Positions 48,781 through 59,957 of a stretch of DNA of 64,000 bases are shown one piece after another. The stretch covers positions 124,001 to 188,000 of the forward strand of contig JAIQDT010001101.1 of the NCBI GenBank assembly GCA_021521415.1, in the 5' to 3' direction. The first letter of the stretch is position 1. Each line of letters starts with the position of its first letter. A program made the position numbers and the translations under genes. The stretch is from Bidens hawaiensis (taxonomy: Eukaryota > Streptophyta > Magnoliopsida > Asterales > Asteraceae). The notes under the pieces are model-generated. The model saw only the letters and a list, made by a program, of their open reading frames with translations, was not told the DNA's origin and did not search any database.

Positions 48781-49755
48781 TTAAAGAAACAGCAAACATG
48801 GAGGCAAATCATGAGTAAGAAACAGCAAGTTGTTCATGTAATCGTGTCTAAGCATTCTTTTTCCTAATATGTGCTCTTATTTACTTGTTGATTTGGATTT
48901 TTCTAATTTAGTTAAAGAAACAGCAAACATGGAGGCAAATCATGAACAAACTGCGATTGGGAACAACAGGAGCATCTGCTAGTTCACGATTTAATGTTTG
49001 TATTTTTGAGTTAAATCATGAACAACAGTTCTTGGCAGAGATTTCTTCAGTGTTAATGATTTAATGTTTGTATTTTTGAGTTACGAATATGCGATAACGA
49101 TTTAATGTTTGTATTTTTAATGTAAAAACTATAAATGAAAGTTATGTGTTTTTAATCTTTGGTTTGTTGAAAACACATTCACCAACACACACTCATACTC
49201 ATCTTCCAAGCAAAGAACCCTAACAACGAAAGCAAAGAATGGCTTCGGTCAGTCCGTTTTGCCTTGTAGTTACCGGTTTGCCTTGTAGTTACCGGTTTGT
49301 TTATACTGTGAAAAAATAATGGTCTTCATTAAGTACAAAATATAAAAAACAAATATTCGTATTTGAAACCGCGAAATTTAAAAAAAAAAAAAAAAAAAAA
49401 ACCGGTTAATAAAAAAACCGGTTTATTAACCGGTTCTAACCGGTTTCTAAACCGGTCCTAACCGGTTAGACCGGTTAGGGTTTTGACAGAAAAAAACCGG
49501 TTATTAACCGGTCCGGTTATTAACCGAACCGGTTTTTTTAAAAAAACCGGTCCGGTTAATAACCGAACCGGTTTTTTTAAAAAAACCGGTTTGTGCACCT
49601 CTACCTGTAATGATACAGATTCTACAGAGAAGATTAACATGAACCAATTGTATACTCTAGGTAAATCTCATATCAGTTGTGGATAAGAGAGATCCTTATA
49701 AATAATGACATCACCTCTTAAATTATCAACACGCTTTGGGCTTAGTTGGTTGTGG

Positions 49756-49835
49756 AACGCATGAAAACTCCATAGCTAAGCGTGTTTAGGTAGAAGTAGT
49801 ATTGGATGGATGACTTCCTAGAAAGTTTCTACCGG
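49756..49835 (+). rRNA. 5S rRNA-like segment in the Cassandra LTR (not a functional 5S gene)
   Basis: About 75 bases (aaaactccatagctaagcg, gtagaagtagtattggatgg, atgacttcctagaaagt) follow the 3' two thirds of plant 5S rRNA, including the internal RNA polymerase III promoter boxes. Substitutions are frequent. Cassandra elements are known to carry this sequence in each LTR. It is a transposon part and should not be counted as a rRNA gene. Confidence 0.83.
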
Positions 49836-49932
49836 GGCAACCAATTACAAAGTCGTGAGTTCTTGGATGGGCCATCGATCATGGTCAAATCAGACAATAT
49901 TGATGATACGAGAGGCGGGATGTTACACCACC

Positions 49933-51103
49933 CTCCACATCCGTTTCAAGTATGCAGTTTCATGTGTTCTTATAGACGTTTATTATTTTGAATAAAAAGT
50001 GAACAATATGTGGAACTTGTATTACTAATCTAATACAATCAACTTTAGATACATAATCTCAAGATTTTTGTAACAACTTTTTTGCTTTAACTAGTAGTGA
50101 GCATGATTTGGTTCGGTTCAGTATTGCCTTAAATCGAGCCAGAATCGGGCTTTGTGGCTGTTAGAAAAATAAAAGTTATCGGGGTTCGTTATTGGTTTCC
50201 AAAGGATGGTCCGGTTATTTGCTCGGTTAATAATTATGGTCCATTTCATTAAACATCTCATTTCATTAGCCAACCAAATATTTCTTTTTTCATTTATTTG
50301 GGGAGGTCCATTTCATTCTATATCTTATTCATGCATATTAAACACTACATAATTTTATATGTATTATATATAACTGAAATCAATCCAATCTATAAACAAA
50401 AGTAAAAAATCAAAAGTGAACAGTTGGTTTTCAATTTGTTCAACTAATTCATAACTATCTTTTAGTTAAGTCCCTTATAATTCAATTATTATGTTTCTCT
50501 CACCTTACTTCAACTCTCGTCGTGGGATTTTAAGTACTTGGTTATGTTATTTTATTTTATCTTTCTCAAAGTGAAAGTATACAATTACAAACTTTAAAAT
50601 AAACAATTTTATATAAAGTATATGTGTATTAAAAATGGTTCTACTAGGGACACCTCAAACATTCCATGTACGCCCCCCCCCGGTATAGCCTTATACGGAC
50701 GCATAGGGAGTTTTTGATGTAGCTAGAAAACTTCATTAAAGATTAACAAAAAAAAGGCAACAAACATTCTAATTTCGAAAGTAATCAAAATGAGTGAAAT
50801 TCCGGGTTTATTTTAGTTTTTTTATTTCTTTTATTAATGTGGGAGTTAGACTTTACATACAAATAAATAGGTATTTTAAATACACGACTATAGATCGATT
50901 TTAACAAAAAAATCTTCATTAAAGTCTTTAAAGGTGAACTCTTGCTCATTTCGATATAATCATATTCTATTTAATGGTTATTGACTTTTAATTTAAATGT
51001 TATTTAATAACTCTTTAAATACAAATTTAGCTTCATTTATACGGTTTTTATATATTTCTTTGATGTATGTAATAGGTTCTAGCCACGGGTGAGGGATCCT
51101 TAA
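49933..51103. other. Intergenic, no supported gene
   Basis: AT-rich. A degenerate ggttcggtt-type patch near 50110-50220 may be old hAT-like sequence, and a C run lies near 50675. Nothing with defined ends. Confidence 0.45.
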
Positions 51104-51111
51104 TTAAAGGT

Positions 51112-51503
51112 CAGGGCCGTCTTTGAGGCATGGCAGGGTAGTCGACGGCCACAGGCCCGACATCCCGCTAGGCCCGAAATTTTTTTTTTCAAAAAAAAAA
51201 CTATATGTATTTTTATCAAAAACATGTGTATAATCAATGTTTCAACACAATTACATAATCACTACCTTGGTCTAATGGTAAAGGGTATGACATCTAAACA
51301 AAAGGTTGTGTGTTCTAGTCTTATTTGAGACAATTTTAAACATATTTTTATACAAAAGTTTTTTTACACAACTTAAATCATAATCAAATAAGCCCATTTA
51401 TATTTAAATTGTTTAAACCCAACAAAGTGTTTCTTTTACTTAAGGCCAAAAAAAAGGTCGCCTTTGGCCCAAAAAAATTTTCGGCTTTTCGTAGCCGGCC
51501 CTG
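51112..51503. mobile_element. Non-autonomous hAT MITE (392 bp)
   Basis: Ends CAGGGCCG and CGGCCCTG are inverted, and a perfect eight-base target duplication TTAAAGGT stands at 51104-51111 and 51504-51511. No coding capacity. The centre (51260-51330) looks tRNA-derived. Confidence 0.9.
51261..51330 (+). other. tRNA-like RNA polymerase III promoter in the hAT MITE
   Basis: The A box TGGTCTAATGG (51268-51278) and B box GTTCTAGTC (51312-51320) match the consensus motifs of tRNA genes at a tRNA-like spacing of 33 bases. The flanking sequence does not form an obvious complete tRNA, so this looks like a SINE or tRNA fragment rather than a working tRNA. Confidence 0.5.
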
Positions 51504-51685
51504 TTAAAGGTATAAACAATCCTTTCATTAGGTGTTCGAAACGAATTCTCTAAAGCTCTAATAAAGACAAACCAAAAAGTTTGAGCTTGAATTTTAAAAA
51601 TTACTAGCTAATGAGTTAAGCTAGAGCTTATACATGAAGTTTGAAATAAACCAGGGCCTGTCAATAAGTTAATGTGTCGAGCTCC

Positions 51686-52490
51686 ACTACAACAGCTTAA
51701 TTGAGCTCGCATTCGACGCGCTAACAATCCTGGTCTCTACAAATTAAGTCTAAGTCGGAGTATAAAAGATTAATTAGAAAATTTGTAGATGTTGCATTTG
51801 TTAGATGGCGGTTGGTTAAAATCTTTTTGTTAAGTGGAAATAAAATGACAGTGAATCATGATAATTTTTTATTAGTGTCACCCTTTGAAAACTTTTGACA
51901 ATCTGGTGTTACTTAAAGGTCGAATACATATAAAAGATTTGAGTAACGAATACTATGGAACTTTGTATGTACCATTTAGGTCCGTCACCCTTGTACTTCG
52001 AATACTATATATTACAAAAGGAGTTATTGGTTTGATTTACTGACGGTTTCATAAACACCACACGAGAATGATGTTGGTTCATGTAAAGTTTGAAGGATTA
52101 TAGATTTCACATATAAACAAGTGTTAATATGAATAACCAAGAAGTACAAGAAATGAATCGAATAAATATTAGAGAATAAATTAAATGATTAATTTATTGT
52201 TAGAAGATAATTATCAGAGTTAGAGATAAAATATAATGTTTATTATGTGTTAAAAAATCGAAGTTGGCTCCTTATAAGTTACAAATATGGGAAGTTATAA
52301 ACCATAAGTTATCTTTGAGTTTGGAAATGTTGAGTTAATGAGTGCCCCCTGTTTAATAAAGAGTCGACTTGTATTAAAATTAAAATGTTGTACGTCAACG
52401 CTTTTAACATTATAATAGTCCTAGAAAGTGTATTTACAACTTGTTTACAACTAGCTAAGTCAATATGACTCGTTAATCATTTTACAATAG
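51686..52490. repeat. 805-bp flank, first copy of a tandem duplication
   Basis: Nearly identical, and identical in length, to 60018-60822. It holds no gene. It ends with AATAG, the target duplication of the LTR element that follows. Confidence 0.93.
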
Positions 52491-53471
52491 TGAAGAGGTA
52501 GGTCCCAGCAGAGCCCAGTTGGACCCGCAAGACTCACCTTGAAGAGAGACGTCTGCGCAGAAACCAACTGGATCCGCAGGACCCACCATGCTCAGAGACG
52601 TGACGTCCTTACGCGCAGTACGCAAGCTGTTCCAGCAGGAAATGCCTCCCAATGGTGAAGGACTCTGCCTGTTCCCGCAGCTGCGGATACAAGCCATCAG
52701 GGAAGGCCACCCGCGCAGCAAGGCTACACGCACAAGGCACTTAGCTCTCAATCACAGTGTCACCTGAAGGAATGAGCAAAGCCGGGAACAATCCCGCACA
52801 ATGGCGGGAGGGGGAATACTCCCGCCCAACTAAGCCAGTCCGTACGATACGGGAAGATCTTCTGTACTGTACCTGACGAGGTATGGGCAAAAGATCTGAC
52901 TAAAGATACGACAGCTTATTGACAACAGTATGGCGAGCAGCATGCTCTTGTACTGTATGTCACTATTAGCCGCTGCCTACTCACCAACTCCTATCATACC
53001 ACGTGCATAGCCGGCAGTTGGTGGAAAAGGAATAGTACACAGCAGGCCTGGTCACTGCCAGCCGCTGCCTACCCACCAACTACCAGCAGGGCACGTGCGT
53101 AGGCCATAGTTGGTGGAACAGGAACACTATTCAGCCGGCCACACCTCCTTGGAAACCTACCTTCGGCTATAAATACCCCAAATGGTATAATCATCTTATC
53201 TTATCATATTATCATCACATTATACCTGATATCTGCTCTAGCAATCTCTTAATATACATTTATATTTAAAGAGCAATCTAGTCTGATTCTCACGCCGGAG
53301 GGTGGTCACAAGGAGGAACCCCCCCCCCCCCTTCTCAGTGACAAGCTCACGGTGTCTGTTTTGCAGGTTATCAGAAGAACCATCTTTGCCGGGTCTAACC
53401 CCTCGTGGGAAACATCTATCTAACCCCCAGGTTACCCGTAATCTGCCCGGGGTCCGATCAGTGTTTCTTCA
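52491..53471 (+). repeat. 5' LTR of the Retand-like element
   Basis: 981 bases from TGAAGAGGTAGG to GTTTCTTCA (perfect five-base inverted ends TGAAG/CTTCA). A TATA box lies at 53168-53175, followed by the conserved block attctcacgccggagggtgg near 53287 and a C run near 53317-53330. Almost identical to 60823-61799, so insertion is recent. Confidence 0.92.
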
Positions 53472-53472
53472 T

Positions 53473-53486
53473 TGGCGCCATCCGTG
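53473..53486 (+). promoter_or_regulatory. Primer binding site of the Retand-like element
   Basis: TGGCGCCATCCGTG begins one base after the LTR. The first seven bases match the complement of the 3' end of plant aspartate tRNA. The rest does not match well, so the tRNA is uncertain. Confidence 0.55.
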
Positions 53487-53534
53487 CATAAAAGCTAGAA
53501 CATTTCTTTTCAGTTTTTTCAAACTTCTGGAAAG

Positions 53535-54995
53535 ATGGTTAAAGAAATTCCGGTAACCACAACCCCAGTTACTGGGGGGAATACCGGCTACACAGTTTTT
53601 ACAAACACTACCCCGGTTACCCAAGCCGGGGCAAGTGAAGCAAATTTTACGAACACTACCCCAGTTACCCAAGCTGGGGCAAGTGCAGTAAATAATCGCT
53701 CACTGGGATTCACCGATACCCAGTTAGAGAAACGAACAAGACTCCCCCGCCAAACACTCGATGAAGTTAAGGCATGGGCGGAGGCACGTCAGAAGGAATT
53801 CCAAGCTGAGTTGGACGAACGCTTGCGTTCCGTCCAACAGGCTGACGAATTCGAAGAATACTTGGACGATGACTCGGAGGAATCCGACACCGACGCGAAC
53901 CCTCGCCATAGGGCAAAAGGGAAGCGTAAGGAAACGGACTACCAACCGAGAAGGTGTTTTGGAGAAGCCTTCAAACCAAAAAACACAGGTGGAAGTCCAC
54001 GTGACTTCTCCAAAACATTCAGACCAACTGTGGCAAACGCGGGAACGTCCAAATTTGCAAGGGACATTGCAGAAGCAATCGCCCCAAAAAGTGCCAAACA
54101 TATGTCCAACATCGGCACTTATGATGGTATATCTGACCCAGACGATCATTTGAACAGATTCATAGCGGGGGCAACCGTCAGCAATTGGACGGAACCTACG
54201 TGGTGTTACATGTTCCAAATGACGCTTGTTGGGCCAGCTAGAGCGTGGTTCGATCGTCTACCGGTCAACCACATCTACGACTGGGCAGACTTCCAACAGA
54301 AGTTTAGCCAACACTTAAGCCAACAACGAAAGTATACCGAGGAGCAATGGACAATCCTCAAATGCATTCGAGAGGAAGATGAATCTTTGCCAGACTTCAT
54401 CACTCGCTTCAACTCAAAGAAGCTAAGTCTGGGTAACATTAGCGAAGATCTTGTTCGCACTGCTTTTATTCAGGGCGCGAACGACCCAGAGCTCATCCGC
54501 ACCTTAACGGTTAAAGATGGCATGCCATCCACATGGGATGCCATCATGACAGCAGCAAAACGCTTTGCGGAAACGGAGAAGCAATTGGGTAGAGATCTCC
54601 CACAGAGCACAAACCTCTACACCCAGAAAACAAGAGAAGACAACGTCCTTACCGCCCGATTAAACAAAAAGCGGAAGCTAGGCATTTGGCAGTCAAGGGT
54701 AAACTTTGACACCTCATCCGGCTTGCAACATCGGTTAGGCGGAAGGGATAACGTACGGTCTAACCAGAACTCCAGATGGACGCCACTCACCAAAAGCGTC
54801 ACCGAGATATTCGCCACTGAGGAGCTCCCATGGCCAAAGGCTCCAATAATCCGACATCGTCCCAATGCTGATCGGAGCAAATACTGTGACTTTCACAGGA
54901 CAAAAGGCCACAACACTGAAGAATGCACAGACGTAAAAGACATGGTCGAAGCATTTGTCAGAGATGGGACGCTCGCGCACCTCGTGGCGCAATGA
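53535..54995 (+). CDS. Gag polyprotein of the Retand-like element (486 aa)
   Basis: Intact frame, ATG at 53535 (MVKEIPVTTTPV), TGA at 54995. Residues about 1-60 include two copies of TNTTPVTQAGAS. About 75-150 is charged and probably coiled (ARQKEFQAELDERLRSVQQA). About 190-360 is the retrotransposon gag domain (IGTYDGISDPDDHLNRFIAG, GPARAWFDRLP, FITRFNSKKLSLGNI). Near the end is a zinc-finger-like YCDFHRTKGHNTEEC of the type found in Tat-lineage gags, then MVEAFVRDGTLAHLV. Gag would form the RNA-packaging particle. No protease or pol follows in any frame, so this gag would act for its own RNA using enzymes from other elements. Confidence 0.88.
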   Translation: MVKEIPVTTTPVTGGNTGYTVFTNTTPVTQAGASEANFTNTTPVTQAGASAVNNRSLGFTDTQLEKRTRLPRQTLDEVKAWAEARQKEFQAELDERLRSVQQADEFEEYLDDDSEESDTDANPRHRAKGKRKETDYQPRRCFGEAFKPKNTGGSPRDFSKTFRPTVANAGTSKFARDIAEAIAPKSAKHMSNIGTYDGISDPDDHLNRFIAGATVSNWTEPTWCYMFQMTLVGPARAWFDRLPVNHIYDWADFQQKFSQHLSQQRKYTEEQWTILKCIREEDESLPDFITRFNSKKLSLGNISEDLVRTAFIQGANDPELIRTLTVKDGMPSTWDAIMTAAKRFAETEKQLGRDLPQSTNLYTQKTREDNVLTARLNKKRKLGIWQSRVNFDTSSGLQHRLGGRDNVRSNQNSRWTPLTKSVTEIFATEELPWPKAPIIRHRPNADRSKYCDFHRTKGHNTEECTDVKDMVEAFVRDGTLAHLVAQ

Positions 54996-55291
54996 ACGCT
55001 GAGCAGGCTGATCCGTGTAGAACCCCAGCTGGGGAAAACACGAATAAAATTTCCAGCTTCAATGTGGAGACTACATGCTGCGTAAAGAACGAGGTCCCGA
55101 ACCAGGTGCATATCGGCTCGATGGCACTCCCATCCCAACAACATGGAAGGGAGCTCAATTACACAGTTTGCATGTAGATCAATTCCAAATTTGTAAAGAA
55201 AAGGCCCAGAGCCACTTCTAATGGAAATGATTCTCCTTAGAACATCGACGCTGATGATTTTGCATTTATACTTTATGAACTATCAACACTG
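54996..55291. other. Spacer after gag
   Basis: No pol motifs in any of the three forward frames. This is where protease and RT would start in an autonomous relative. Confidence 0.55.
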
Positions 55292-55753
55292 ATGCCGGTT
55301 TTCACCGCATACATAAGTGTGAAAGTCGTTGCATGGGGAAGGCGGCAAAACCCGCATAAACCCAAAAAACGGCAAACCTTCACACAGGTCAGTTGAAGGG
55401 GAAAAGTTCAGTCATCCCACTAAATGAAAGTGCCGGTCTATCCGCATGAATCATGATAGAGGAAACTGAACACTAACCTATTAACAACCGCGCGTCGAAC
55501 GGTTAATTTATTCAACACGGATATGCCGGTTTTCACCGCATAATTACGTGGAAAGTCGTTGCGTGGGGAAGGCGGCAAAACCAGCATAAACCCAAAAAAC
55601 GGCAAACCTTCACGCAGGTCAGTTGAAGGGGAAAAGTTCAGTCATCCCACTAAATGAAAGTGCCAGTCTATCCGCATGAATCATGAGAGGAAACTGAACA
55701 CTAACCTATTAACAACCGCGCGTCGAACGGTTAACTTATTCAAAACAGAGAAT
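55292..55753. repeat. Two 231-bp tandem repeats in the Retand-like element
   Basis: Units begin atgccggttttcaccgcat at 55292 and 55523 and are almost identical, each ending near acggttaa(t/c)ttattca. Confidence 0.88.
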
Positions 55754-55759
55754 TTCTAA

Positions 55760-56100
55760 CAAAAGGATGAGGAAAACCTACACGCAGGTCAGATATAGGT
55801 AAAGTTTAGCCATCCTACTAAGTGCAAGTGACGGTCCTACCCGCACAATCACGAAAGAGGAAGCAAAACTTCAACCTATTATATACCACGTTCAAAGGTT
55901 AACTTATCCTAAACACTTAGAAATTTCAAAAAAGATGAGGAAAACCTCCACGCAGGTCAGATGTAGGTAAAGTTTAGCCGTCCTACTAAGTGCAAGTGAC
56001 GGTCCTACCCGCACAATCACGAAAGAGGAAGCAAAACTTCAACCTATTATCTACCACGTTCAAAGGTTAACTTATTCTAAACACTTGGAAAATTGCTAAT
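55760..56100. repeat. Two 168-bp tandem repeats, related to the preceding array
   Basis: Units begin gatgaggaaaacct at 55766 and 55934. They share with the 231-bp units the blocks acgcaggtcag, ccta(c/t)ccgca and aatca(c/t)ga, so both arrays derive from one ancestral unit. Confidence 0.85.
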
Positions 56101-56289
56101 TTAAACTAAAGTATGCAAGTCATATAACGTTTATAAAGCAAGGAATCCAGTGAAAGTAGCGGTCTTACCCGCACAAAGATTTATATTTCATAATATTCGT
56201 TACAAGAATGGCCGGGTAACTACCCGCCTACAAGAATATAAATCTATACAAGCTAAATCTATCCTAGCAGTGGGAAGGGATCTTCAGGA

Positions 56290-59080
56290 TCAAGCTTCAG
56301 GGCCACTTCCACTTGGACCCGCACCATCGGTAGAACGTGACGGTTCAAGGAAAGCTTTAAGGATAGCTAGCCCATCATCAGCAGTAGCAACTTGGTTCAC
56401 CTTCTCCACCACCGGATGCGGGAAGGCGGCATACTGATTCACTGCTTGGTCGTAAACAGCTTCAGTATCAACATTATACAAAGGGCAGCCAGAGCTTCTT
56501 GGAGGGCAGCTTGAGCTTCGTTACGGGCGCGTTCGGCTTCACTTTTATTGAGGTTGGCAAGCAACACTTCTTTAGCCGCAACCTCTTCGACGCCCTTTAG
56601 CTTCCGCTCAGTATGGTCAAGCACCCCCCTCTGGTCCAAGATCTCTTGGAGCTTTTTGGCGTCTTCCATCGCCAAGGCATCATGAGCCTGCTGGAGAGCC
56701 TCTAATTTGGCTTTAAGCTCTTCATTCTCCACGCGTAGAGGCTCAGCAACAGCTTCAGCCTTGGTGGCCCTCTCGGTTGCGTTCCTTGCAGTTTCCTTAG
56801 CCAGCCGAAGCTGTTCGTTAACAGCTTGGGCAGCCTTGGAACGGGCCTCGAGCCGGGCCTGAACTTCAACCTCAAGGGCCTTGAAGGCCTTCTCCTTTTC
56901 CGCAGCAGCTGCGGTAAGCTTTACGTTCTCCTCCCGGACAGCCCGCGCCCGAGCTACTTCTTGAAGGCGAGCTGCTTTTAACTTGTCGTTTTCACGACAA
57001 AGCAGCTCGACGCGCGGCTGCATCCGGGCCAGGAGAACCCGAAGCTCATTGGTTAGCCTACCCTCCTGGTAGCTAGCCATGGCTTCCCCCAACGCACCAC
57101 TGGGAGCAGCGTGACGAGCCCACTCCACGCACTCCACAGGTGTGCGAAGGGTTGTTCCTCGGCGGATGTTCCATCATGGAACATACACTTCATTGGAATC
57201 CGACACTGCAAAAAACATAAAGCAGTTAGGAAAAGATGATAAAAATATATAAAATAGGCCAAAAGAACCCTACGCACCTGTAGGGTCAATAACAGGCCGA
57301 TAGCCGCCAAACCCATCACCTGAACCCAACGGAAATCCATTCAAGAGGTCAGGCAGATGGGAAGGAGGCAGAGGTTGGCGATAAGCCCCATGCATACCTG
57401 AAGGATCGGCCGTCGTGGCCGATGACGGAGGAGGCATGGTAACAGTCGCCGCGGTCGCCGCTGCGGAATCCGCAGCAGAAGTAACCGCCGGCTCAGTGAA
57501 AGATGCGGTAAAAATGGCACTGACAGCCGGCGGTGACGTCATCACAGCTGGAACAGTCGGCTCAACGGAGTGAGCAAGTGAACCAGTGGAAGCAGGCGCA
57601 GGCGCAGCCGCCTGGGTCGTCGCCTCAGGTAGGCTGACCAAGCCTACCGTCATGGGCGGAGGGGTACTCCTCTGCGCTCCACCCTGGAATGCGTCAACAT
57701 CCACGCCTGCACAAAGAAAAGTGTTAATGATATTAAGCTATGAAGTTAAAGATAAAGGAAGTTTGTACTTACGGGTTTTCTTGAGCATAAATGTACGGAC
57801 AGGCGGGGATGAACCCGATGGAGCCGGCCTCTTCATGCCGCTCACCATTGTCATCCTGGGCTCTCCGGAGGTGACAGTTGTCGCAGCCTCCGGAGCGGTG
57901 GTCTTATCACCACCGGGATTCCCCGCCACCTCTTCGCTCTCGGTCTCCGAATCAGACCGAGGCACCGGATCGGCAGTGGAGGCCACCTTCTCCTTCCCCT
58001 TCCCGCCGGCAGCCTTCTTCTTCCGCACCAACGGAGGACCATCTGCGGATTCCTCATCAGAACATACGATTAGAGGAATTCCAGCAGAGGTTTCAACATT
58101 GAGGGGTCGAGGGTCGAATAGCGCCTTACCTGGCCGCCTGGCGCTAAGGATCTCGTGGCCTAGCGGGTAGACCTCCACGAACCGATCCGCCGTTTGTTCT
58201 AGGATGGGCAACTCGTTCTCGTCTAGAGCGCGAGTACCCATCCGAGCGGGACTGTCAGCCTCCCGCGGGTACATGAGCGACTGCAAGTCGTTCCCCTCTG
58301 AAATAAACAGGAAAGAAGTTAGAAGAAATTCTAAATCAACAAAAAGAAAAAGAGCATACCGTAAGGAACAGAGTTCGAACCGTATTCAAGGACGATTGGG
58401 ATCTTTTGCGCATCCGCATCCTTCCACACCCGGCTCATCCCGAGCATCACAATCCCGGACTCCGCAAACCGGTAAACCGGAGATTGGACTCGGGATATCT
58501 TCGAAAACCATTCCGCCTCCTGGTAGTTGGAGGCGTGAAAGCTGGGAAGTGCTTGCCCATTCTTGAATTTCATGGCAAGGGGGATGGCGCGAGCGGAGAT
58601 GTAGAAGAACTCCCGCTTCCACGAGCGAAGACTGCGCTCGGTTGCGCAAATCTTCAAACCCTTGATTCGGGTTATCAGCGTATACCACCCCTGGATGCAC
58701 CTCCAAGAGTAGAAGGTCATCAGGCGGTCGACGAAGGGCTCAATGCCCAGAATCCGGCACACCCACTCGAAGTGGCGAATCTTCGCAATCGCCATCGGGT
58801 GCACCTCGGTCAGGTGAACACCGTGCCTCTCCAGGACACGGTACACAAACTTTATCAATGGGAACCTAAGATTCCCATAAACAAAGAATGCTGCATATAC
58901 CCCGATCTTGCCTCTGGGGGCATCATACACCGTCTGATGGGGTTCAGGAAACTCAGGCTCGAGAGACTCGAGCATGAACTTCCTGACGATGTACTGATAC
59001 AGATCGACAGGCAGAGCACACTGGCACTCGCCAGCAGTACTCTTGTCATCGGCTGTAGATTCGAGATCACGAGAAGACAT
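56290..59080 (-). pseudogene. Antisense spliced gene of the Retand-like element ('putative gypsy type transposon' family)
   Basis: I chose the ATG at 59080 (MSSRDLESTADDKS). The ATG at 59197 lies only 8 bases from the TATA box and cannot be used. Four exons with clean GT/AG borders: 59080-58360, 58297-57773, 57706-57278 and 57205 downward. Exon 1 carries LPVDLYQYIVRKFMLE, FVYGNLRFPLIKFVYRVLER and RHFEWVCRILGIEPFVDRLM, the domain Pfam calls putative gypsy type transposon (Transposase_28). Exons 2-3 are low-complexity, Pro/Ala/Ser/Thr-rich with basic patches (VRKKKAAGGKGKEKV). Exon 4 is a long coiled coil (RAVREENVKLTAAAAEKEKA) and ends near NQYAAFPHPVVEKVNQV. A TGA at 57176-57174 and a frameshift near 56480-56520 disrupt this copy. 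Its role in the element is unknown. Confidence 0.78.
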
Positions 59081-59204
59081 CTTGCAGATGAAAGAAGAAA
59101 ACGATTTCAAGAGAATGCTAGACTGAAAGGTGAGTATTCGCCGGAAATCGTTTTGAAGATGAAGAGAAGAATGAAAGTGTGAATTACAAAGAACCATCTC
59201 CCCC

Positions 59205-59212
59205 TTTATATA
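59205..59212 (-). promoter_or_regulatory. TATA box of the antisense gene
   Basis: TATATAAA on the minus strand, about 125 bases before the chosen ATG. A similar TATAAATA stands in the related tail at 106-113. Confidence 0.65.
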
Positions 59213-59572
59213 CTAATCGCAATTAATGCGATGAATTTAATGCGGAGGAGAGAGAAATCGAAGGTGCAATGAAACTATGACACGTGGCAAAAAGCAAGCT
59301 GGCAACAGCTGTTGAAAGGACGCGTACCATTAATTTCGAGGCCACGCGCCCGAAAAATCGCGCCCACGCGCCTGAAAAAGCGTCTGGAATGACCATGTAC
59401 TGTCACGTCACCATAACTTCCTGCACGTCCTGACACAGTCAGAAGAAACCGTCGCACGACGTTTCAGAGGTTTGGACTGTTCTTATCCTTTCACCAACTC
59501 TTCGAATTTCAAAAAATAAAAAAATAAATTCAAAAAGATTCAAAAGTAAGCGAGAAAATACCCCTTACCTTT

Positions 59573-59957
59573 GCAACCAAGTAACCATAAGACGGGTGCG
59601 GGTACAGTGTTAAGGCAAAACCCTTCACATACTTAGCACCTGCAGAGAATTGAAGCCAAGAATACCTTGGCAACCAAGTAACCATAAGACGGGTGCGGGT
59701 ACAGTGTTAAGGCAAAACCCTTCACATACTTAGCACCTGCAGGGAATTGAAGCCAAGAATACCTCGGCAACCAAGTAACTATAAGACGGGTGCGGGTACA
59801 GTGTTAAGGCAAAATCCTTCACATACCTAGCACCCGCAGGGAATTGACGCCAGGAATACCTTGGAAGTAAAGTAACCGTAAGACGAGCGCGGGTATAGTG
59901 TCAAGGCAAAACCCTTCACATACCTAGCGCTCCGCAGGGAATTGAAACCAAGAAGGA
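59573..59957. repeat. Four 97-bp tandem repeats in the Retand-like element
   Basis: Units begin gcaaccaagtaaccataaga at 59573, 59670 and 59767, with a more diverged fourth at about 59864. They lie where the 3' part of the internal region approaches the lost 3' LTR. Confidence 0.9.

Larger units (their letters stand above)
46120..49603 (+). mobile_element. hAT DNA transposon (3.5 kb)
   Basis: The terminal inverted repeats are TAGAGGTGTTCAAA at the left and, read inward from 49603, TAGAGGTGCACAAA. A perfect eight-base target duplication CCTGTAAT stands at 46112-46119 and 49604-49611. Both subterminal regions (46138-46380 and 49400-49590) are packed with the palindromic motif aaccggtt, the likely transposase binding sites. 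A single transposase gene fills the middle. It inserted at the very start of the Cassandra LTR. Confidence 0.93.
46114..49927 (+). mobile_element. Solo Cassandra (TRIM) LTR, split by a hAT insertion
   Basis: The LTR is TGTAAT (46114-46119) continued at 49612 and ending GGGATGTTACA at 49927, about 322 bases once the hAT element and its duplicated target are discounted. Its five-base target duplication CCACC stands at 46109-46113 and 49928-49932. It contains a 5S rRNA-like segment, the hallmark of Cassandra elements. No primer site follows the LTR, so it is a solo LTR left by recombination. Termini and direction match Cassandra. Confidence 0.85.

Noticed and set aside
49756..49835. A 5S rRNA gene
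   Set aside because: The segment is partial, diverged and sits inside an LTR with matching target duplication, so it is the 5S-like part of Cassandra and not a gene.
51261..51330. A functional tRNA gene
   Set aside because: Both promoter boxes are present, but no convincing acceptor stem or anticodon arm could be drawn, and it lies inside a MITE.
51686..53471. A single 1.8-kb LTR instead of flank plus LTR
   Set aside because: TGAAG/CTTCA ends, AATAG on both sides of the shorter unit, and the related LTR starting TGTAGAGGTAGG at 431 all place the LTR start at 52491.
53724..54218. An antisense gene over gag
   Set aside because: It is an open shadow frame of the gag gene with no domain and no promoter.
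58406..59182. A 258-codon sense gene opposite the antisense gene of the Retand-like element
   Set aside because: It mirrors exon 1 of the spliced antisense gene, which has a known domain, a TATA box and clean splice sites. The sense frame has none of these.
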